From the NCBI RefSeq assembly GCF_003026495.1, contig NZ_PYMA01000010.1, positions 124,001-188,000 of the forward strand: a DNA stretch of 64,000 nucleotides, given 5' to 3'. The stretch comes from Photobacterium sanctipauli (GTDB lineage: Bacteria > Pseudomonadota > Gammaproteobacteria > Enterobacterales > Vibrionaceae). Both the position numbers and the translations under genes were made by a program. Of this stretch, positions 56,921-64,000 are shown one piece after another (within the stretch, counting starts at the first letter, position 1; each line of letters starts with the position of its first letter). Below the pieces are notes generated by a model, which saw only the letters and a program-made list of their open reading frames with translations, searched no databases and was not told the origin of the DNA.

Positions 56921-59146
56921 ATGGTCGCAGTTCGCGGTGCGCATTTAAAGGAAAACGGTACATTCGAGCTTTCATCTTGGATAGAGAGTTTGCAGCAGGA
57001 GCCCAAGGTGGCTAACCGGCTGAAGCAAACCTATCAACGGTGTATCGAACTGACATCAGAGGAAGAGTCCGCGCCATTACTGTTGTGGCGTGGCCGCGAG
57101 ATGGTTGAGATCCTGGTAACCCTGAGCATGGACAAGGACACCTTGGTGGCTGCCTTGTTGTTCCCGCTAGTGGAGTCAGGGGTTTACTCACCAGAGCAAC
57201 TCAAGGAAGACTACAACGGCACCATTTTGCAGATGGTGGTCGGTGTGAGCCAGATGGCCGCCATCGGCCAGTTGAATGCCACCACCGAGGGAGCCGAGCA
57301 GTCGGCGCAGGTCGATAATATCCGCCGCATGCTGCTATCGATGGTCGACGACTTCCGCTGCGTGGTGATCAAGCTGGCAGAGCGTATCTGCAACCTGCGA
57401 GAGGTGAAGGACGAGCCTGATGCGGTTCGCCGTGCGGCGGCAAAAGAATGTGCCAATATCTATGCGCCGTTGGCAAACCGCTTGGGGATCGGCCAGCTCA
57501 AGTGGGAAATCGAAGATTACGCCTTCCGCTACAACCACCCGGATACCTACAAGCAGATAGCCAAGCAGTTGTCTGAGCGCCGTATCGACCGCGAACACTA
57601 TATCGAGCACTTTGTGACGGACTTGGCCGACTCGATGAAGGTATCGAACATCAAGGCCGAGGTGCACGGGCGCCCGAAACACATCTACAGCATCTGGCGC
57701 AAGATGCAGAAGAAGAGCTTGGCATTCGACGAGTTGTTCGATGTGCGTGCGGTGCGGATCATTGCTGACCAACTTCAGGACTGCTACGCCGCACTGGGGG
57801 TGGTGCACACCAAGTACCGCCACCTGCCGAAAGAGTTCGACGATTACGTTGCCAACCCGAAACCTAACGGTTACCAGTCGATCCACACCGTGGTGCTGGG
57901 GCCGGAAGGCAAAACAATTGAAATCCAGATCCGTACCAAGCAGATGCACGAAGAGTCGGAGCTGGGTGTTGCCGCCCACTGGAAGTACAAGGAAGGTTCG
58001 TCCGGCGGGGCCAAGTCGTCTTACGATGAAAAGATCAACTGGCTACGCAAACTCTTGGCGTGGCAGGAAGAGATGTCGGATTCCGGCGAAATGCTCGAAG
58101 AGCTGCGAAGCCAGGTTTTCGATGACCGCGTCTATGCCTTCACCCCGAAAGGGGATGTGGTCGATCTGCCGCTGAACGCGACACCGTTGGACTTTGCCTA
58201 CCATATCCACTCTGAGGTGGGGCATCGCTGTATTGGTGCCAAGGTCGAAGGGCGGATCGTGCCGTTTACCTACCACTTGCAGATGGGTGAACAGGTCGAA
58301 ATCATCACCCAGAAAGAGCCGAACCCATCACGGGATTGGCTCAACCCCAACCTGGGTTTTGTCACCTCGAGCCGTGCGCGTGCCAAGGTGCATGCATGGT
58401 TCCGCAAGCAAGACCGTGACAAGAACATCCTGGCCGGCCGAGAAATTCTGGAAGCCGAGCTGGTGAAGGTTGGCGCGACGCTGAAAGATGCCGAGGCCTA
58501 TGCCCTTAAACGTTTTAATGTGAAATCGGCCGACGAGCTGTATGCCGGTGTCGGCAGTGGCGATTTGCGGATCAACCAGGTTGTTAATCACATCAACGCC
58601 TTGGTCAACAAGCCAACCGCCGAGGAAGAGGACCAGCAGCTGCTTGAGAAGCTGACGGAAGCCAGTGCCAAGGTGGAAGCGACCAAGAAGCCGCAACGCG
58701 ATGCGGTGGTGGTGGAGGGGGTCGATAACCTGATGACTCACCTGGCCCGTTGCTGCCAGCCAATCCCAGGCGATGATATCCAGGGCTTTGTTACCCAGGG
58801 GCGCGGGATCTCGGTGCACCGTAGCGACTGCGAGCAGTTGGAAGAGCTGCGCCATGTGGCCGCCGAGCGGATCATCGATACCGTTTGGGGCGGTGGCTTT
58901 GTCGGCAACTACAATATTACCGTGCGGGTGACGGCGTCAGAGCGCAATGGCTTGATCAAGGAGCTGACCAATACCTTTGCCAACGAGAAAGTGAAGGTGG
59001 CGGGGATGAAGAGCCGGATTGATTTCAAGAAGCAGATGTCAATCATGGACTTCGACCTGGAACTCACCGATCTTGAGGTGCTGAGCCGGGTGCTGAAGCG
59101 CATCGAGCAGGTGAAGGACGTGGCAGAGGCCAAGCGCCTGCATTGA
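56921..59146 (+). CDS. relA: (p)ppGpp synthetase RelA
   Basis: RelA senses uncharged tRNA on the ribosome and makes (p)ppGpp from GTP/GDP and ATP. The 741-residue product (E. coli 744) has an N-terminal pseudo-hydrolase domain in which the HD motif is missing (FPLVESG where SpoT has HD), the synthetase domain (RPKHIYSIWRKMQ, FDELFDVRAVR), a TGS domain (FTPKGDVVDLP), a zinc-finger-like region with CCQPIPGDDI, and a C-terminal ACT domain. The missing HD marks it as RelA rather than SpoT. It is transcribed with rlmD. Confidence 0.97.
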   Translation: MVAVRGAHLKENGTFELSSWIESLQQEPKVANRLKQTYQRCIELTSEEESAPLLLWRGREMVEILVTLSMDKDTLVAALLFPLVESGVYSPEQLKEDYNGTILQMVVGVSQMAAIGQLNATTEGAEQSAQVDNIRRMLLSMVDDFRCVVIKLAERICNLREVKDEPDAVRRAAAKECANIYAPLANRLGIGQLKWEIEDYAFRYNHPDTYKQIAKQLSERRIDREHYIEHFVTDLADSMKVSNIKAEVHGRPKHIYSIWRKMQKKSLAFDELFDVRAVRIIADQLQDCYAALGVVHTKYRHLPKEFDDYVANPKPNGYQSIHTVVLGPEGKTIEIQIRTKQMHEESELGVAAHWKYKEGSSGGAKSSYDEKINWLRKLLAWQEEMSDSGEMLEELRSQVFDDRVYAFTPKGDVVDLPLNATPLDFAYHIHSEVGHRCIGAKVEGRIVPFTYHLQMGEQVEIITQKEPNPSRDWLNPNLGFVTSSRARAKVHAWFRKQDRDKNILAGREILEAELVKVGATLKDAEAYALKRFNVKSADELYAGVGSGDLRINQVVNHINALVNKPTAEEEDQQLLEKLTEASAKVEATKKPQRDAVVVEGVDNLMTHLARCCQPIPGDDIQGFVTQGRGISVHRSDCEQLEELRHVAAERIIDTVWGGGFVGNYNITVRVTASERNGLIKELTNTFANEKVKVAGMKSRIDFKKQMSIMDFDLELTDLEVLSRVLKRIEQVKDVAEAKRLH

Positions 59147-59199
59147 TAGCGGTGCCTTGGGCTTGAAACCCCTTGGGCGTCAACTAAGTCATTAACATT

Positions 59200-59230
59200 G
59201 AGCGGGGCGCCTAGGCGACCCGCTTTTTCT
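59200..59230 (+). terminator. relA terminator
   Basis: AGCGGG / CCCGCT enclose the palindrome CGCCTAGGCG and are followed by TTTTT, about 55 bases past the relA stop and just ahead of mazG. Confidence 0.8.
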
Positions 59231-59247
59231 ATCCAGAGAGAATCACT

Positions 59248-60060
59248 ATGAGCAACCCAACCTCCATCGAACAACTACTGACTATCATGGCCACGCTGCG
59301 CGACCCGCAAAAAGGTTGCCCGTGGGATCTCAAGCAGAGCTTCGCCACTATCGTGCCCCACACCCTGGAAGAGGCCTACGAGGTTGCCGATGCCATCGAG
59401 CAGCAAAACTGGGACGACGTGCGCGAAGAGTTGGGGGATTTGCTGTTTCAGGTGATTTTCTATTGCCAGCTTGGCAAGGAGCAGGGGCTGTTTGATTTTG
59501 ACGAGGTGGTGGCGGGGCTGAACGAGAAGTTGACCCGACGCCATCCCCATGTGTTCGCAGGCACCGAGTTTGGCTCCGATGAAGAAATCAATGCCAATTG
59601 GGAAGCTGAAAAAGCCAAGGAGCGCCAGGCCAAGGGCGAAGACCACAGCATCCTGGCCAACATCCCCAACGCGATGCCGGCACTGACCCGGGCCGATAAA
59701 ATCCAAAAGCGCTGTGCCAAGCATGGCTTTGATTGGGATACGCTGGGGCCGGTGGTCGACAAGGTGCGCGAAGAAATCGACGAGGTGATGGAAGAAGTCA
59801 TCCAGGTGTCACCAGAGCAGGGCAAAATCGAAGAAGAAATGGGGGACTTGCTGTTTGCCGTCGCCAACTTCAGCCGCCATGTGAATGTGAAACCGGAGTT
59901 GGCACTGCAGCGGGCCAACAAAAAATTTGAGCGCCGCTTTCGCGAAGTGGAGAAAACTGTGCTAGAACAAGGAAAGCGTGTTGAGGATTGCACGCTGGCT
60001 CAGCTTGATGCGGTATGGGATGAAGTGAAGGAGCGGGAGAAAAAACAGGCCGACTCATAA
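59248..60060 (+). CDS. mazG: Nucleoside triphosphate pyrophosphohydrolase MazG
   Basis: MazG hydrolyses nucleoside triphosphates to monophosphates and pyrophosphate; in E. coli it lowers (p)ppGpp pools indirectly and acts next to the mazEF toxin system. The 270-residue product has two MazG domains, each with the EExxE...ExxD magnesium motif: EEAYEVADAIE and EELGDLLFQVIFY in the first, EEIDEVMEEV and EEMGDLLFAVANF in the second. mazEF, present in E. coli, is absent here. The ribosome site is AGAGA, 10 bases before the ATG. Confidence 0.96.
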   Translation: MSNPTSIEQLLTIMATLRDPQKGCPWDLKQSFATIVPHTLEEAYEVADAIEQQNWDDVREELGDLLFQVIFYCQLGKEQGLFDFDEVVAGLNEKLTRRHPHVFAGTEFGSDEEINANWEAEKAKERQAKGEDHSILANIPNAMPALTRADKIQKRCAKHGFDWDTLGPVVDKVREEIDEVMEEVIQVSPEQGKIEEEMGDLLFAVANFSRHVNVKPELALQRANKKFERRFREVEKTVLEQGKRVEDCTLAQLDAVWDEVKEREKKQADS

Positions 60061-60166
60061 TTTGAATGTCGGCTTTTGATTAGTAACAAGGCTGTTGATA
60101 GTCATCCAGTTGAGCAGAATTGATTTGAGACAAAAAAAAACCAAACGTGCTGTGATAGTTTTCACG

Positions 60167-60195
60167 TTGTGGCAATAAAGTGTGTCTGGTATACT
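60167..60195 (+). promoter_or_regulatory. Sigma-70 promoter of pyrG
   Basis: TTGTGG (60167-60172), a 17-base spacer and TATACT (60190-60195) make a good vegetative promoter 55 bases upstream of the pyrG start. Confidence 0.65.
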
Positions 60196-60246
60196 AATTT
60201 CCCGTCCAGATACTTTTTATATCCTCTATACCAATCTTCCAGGTAA

Positions 60247-61890
<1,644 letters not shown>

Positions 61891-61899
61891 GGATTACGG

Positions 61900-61936
61900 A
61901 TAGCTGTGGCAGGTGTTCGCCGCAGCTATTTTTTTA
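61900..61936 (+). terminator. Hairpin with T run between pyrG and eno
   Basis: ATAGCTG-T-GGC pairs with GCC-G-CAGCTAT across an 8-base loop and is followed by TTTTTTT. It would end pyrG transcripts or reduce readthrough into eno. Confidence 0.75.
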
Positions 61937-61944
61937 GCTTTTAA

Positions 61945-63273
<1,329 letters not shown>

Positions 63274-63309
63274 TTGCTAGCTTGCCTGTAGGTTCGCCTA
63301 TAGACTGAT

Positions 63310-63339
63310 GAAGCCGCCTCCCTGAGGCGGCTTTTTTTA
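63310..63339 (+). terminator. eno terminator
   Basis: AAGCCGCCTC / GAGGCGGCTTTTTTT with a 3-base loop, about 37 bases after the stop. Confidence 0.9.
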
Positions 63340-63451
63340 TGCAAGTTCTTGGCAAATTCACCAAGCTGAATATTGAGGGTTTGCGATAAGGTGCTAGTCT
63401 CGCAGTGCGCTTTATGGGATTATTACAGGCTAACTGTTTTGCGTACCGAAT

Positions 63452-63512
63452 ATATTTACTAAATGCATTTCAGGCTGTTATCAGCCTTAGGGTAAATGCG
63501 GTTAGTAAATAT
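63452..63512. repeat. Composite inverted repeat upstream of ftsB
   Basis: ATATTTACTAA (63452-63462) pairs with TTAGTAAATAT (63502-63512), GCATTT with AAATGC, and AGGCT with AGCCT around a 6-base loop. Together they can form a 61-base hairpin interrupted by small bulges, ending 59 bases before the ftsB start. Confidence 0.75.
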
Positions 63513-63571
63513 GCTGTTTTCCGAACCCCAACCGCAGATTGTTTGGAGTTCCAACTGTCATAAGGAGTGGT

Positions 63572-63844
63572 ATGCGCTTATTAACTGTGTTGCTACTGGC
63601 GGTGCTGGCTTGGCTGCAGTATGACTTCTGGCTCGGCAAGAACGGGATGGTTGACTACTTGGCAGTAAAGAAAAATGTTGAGGTTCAGCAGCAAGCCAAT
63701 AGTGAATTGGTGTTGCGTAACCAGCAAATGTACGTGGAGATCCACGATTTGCACCGAGGCCAAGAGGCTATCGAAGAGCGTGCCCGCAACGAACTGGGCA
63801 TGATCGGGCCGGAAGAGACTTTTTTCCGGATTGTGGGCGAATAA
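63572..63844 (+). CDS. ftsB: Cell division protein FtsB
   Basis: FtsB joins FtsL and FtsQ at the division septum and passes the activation signal to FtsWI. The 90-residue product has a short cytoplasmic start, a membrane helix at residues 3-20, and a periplasmic coiled coil (about 28-70) followed by the conserved [20 protein letters not shown] end. I start at MRLLTVL (63572), which has AAGGAG 5 bases before. ispD follows, the usual pair. Confidence 0.95.
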   Translation: MRLLTVLLLAVLAWLQYDFWLGKNGMVDYLAVKKNVEVQQQANSELVLRNQQMYVEIHDLHRGQEAIEERARNELGMIGPEETFFRIVGE

Positions 63845-63886
63845 GCCTGCGGCACCCTTGCTAGTGTATTAAATTCGAAAGTGACG

Positions 63887-64000
63887 ATGACCGAAAAAAT
63901 AATTGCCGTAGTACCGGCTGCTGGGGTGGGGAGCCGAATGGCAGCCGACCGCCCGAAACAGTACCTTTCAATTGCTGGAAAAACCATTCTCGAACATACC
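63887..64000 (+). CDS. ispD: 2-C-methyl-D-erythritol 4-phosphate cytidylyltransferase (5' part)
   Basis: Only the first 38 codons lie in the window. They contain the nucleotide-binding start of Isp[12 protein letters not shown], and the [16 protein letters not shown] segment, which identify the enzyme that makes CDP-methylerythritol in isoprenoid synthesis. An in-frame GTG lies two codons upstream of the chosen ATG. Its position after ftsB is the normal one. Confidence 0.93.
   Translation, partial: MTEKIIAVVPAAGVGSRMAADRPKQYLSIAGKTILEHT

Noticed and set aside
57335..57979. 214-residue minus-strand frame inside relA
   Set aside because: It is antisense to the conserved synthetase region; no ribosome site and no family match.

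Overview
The window is a 64 kb stretch of ordinary chromosome from a gammaproteobacterium, most likely a member of the Vibrionaceae with fairly balanced base composition (a Photobacterium-like genome is my best guess; genus is inference). The reasons are the gene order (hemW-rdgB-yggUT-proC-yggS-pilTU; ruvX-yqgE-gshB-rsmE-endA-sprT-metK; nadB-rpoE-rseABC-lepAB-rnc-era-recO-pdxJ-acpS; barA/rlmD-relA-mazG-pyrG-eno-ftsB-ispD), the PilT/PilU pair, and an NqrM-family protein. Much of the order from hemW to sdhE also matches Escherichia coli, so this looks like an ancestral backbone. I see no tRNA or rRNA genes, no CRISPR array, no prophage and no insertion sequence.

Layout. 1-1726: left-edge fragment of an exported YtcJ-type amidohydrolase. 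2070-7582 (minus): hemW, rdgB, a DUF4426 protein, yggU, yggT, proC and yggS, with one small plus-strand gene of unknown function at 4621. 7606-9764 (plus): twitching ATPases pilT and pilU. 9765-10141: a structured, GATC-rich gap. 10142-15692 (minus): ruvX, yqgE, gshB, rsmE, endA, sprT and metK, the last with a MetJ operator. 16083-21900 (plus): central carbon genes tkt, epd, pgk and fbaA, then mscS. 23183-25407: a YbaK-family deacylase and argO, divergent from argP. 25551-29712: yggE, then serA, rpiA, fau, 6S RNA and zapA. 29976-33704 (plus): ygfB, ubiH, ubiI and an isolated gcvH. 34451-35497 (plus): a small DUF134 / NifX-like / NqrM-like metal-handling operon. 35521-37917 (minus): a LysR regulator, a second YbaK-family protein and ygfZ. 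38185-41332 (plus): sdhE, ygfX, an HBM chemoreceptor and a small tyrosine phosphatase. 41427-43046 (minus): nadB. 43417-52500 (plus): sigma-E and its control genes, then translation, secretion, RNA-processing and cofactor genes. 52651-55419 (minus): barA. 55575-64000 (plus): rlmD, relA, mazG, pyrG, eno, ftsB and the start of ispD.

How they work together. The window is dominated by housekeeping: nucleotide-pool cleaning (rdgB, mazG), redox and cofactor supply (gshB, metK, nadB, pdxJ, ubiHI, acpS), glycolysis and pentose phosphate (tkt, epd, pgk, fbaA, eno, rpiA), and global control (6S RNA, RelA, sigma-E, BarA). The glycolytic genes show strong codon bias towards CTA leucine.

The least ordinary parts are the DUF134/NifX/NqrM operon with a perfect palindrome in front of it, the intergenic block at 9851-10110 with nine GATC sites and a nested inverted repeat, and a composite hairpin in front of ftsB. 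None of these proves a new system; they are the places I would look first. Gene starts were moved downstream of the longest open frame wherever a better ribosome binding site and family alignment supported it.
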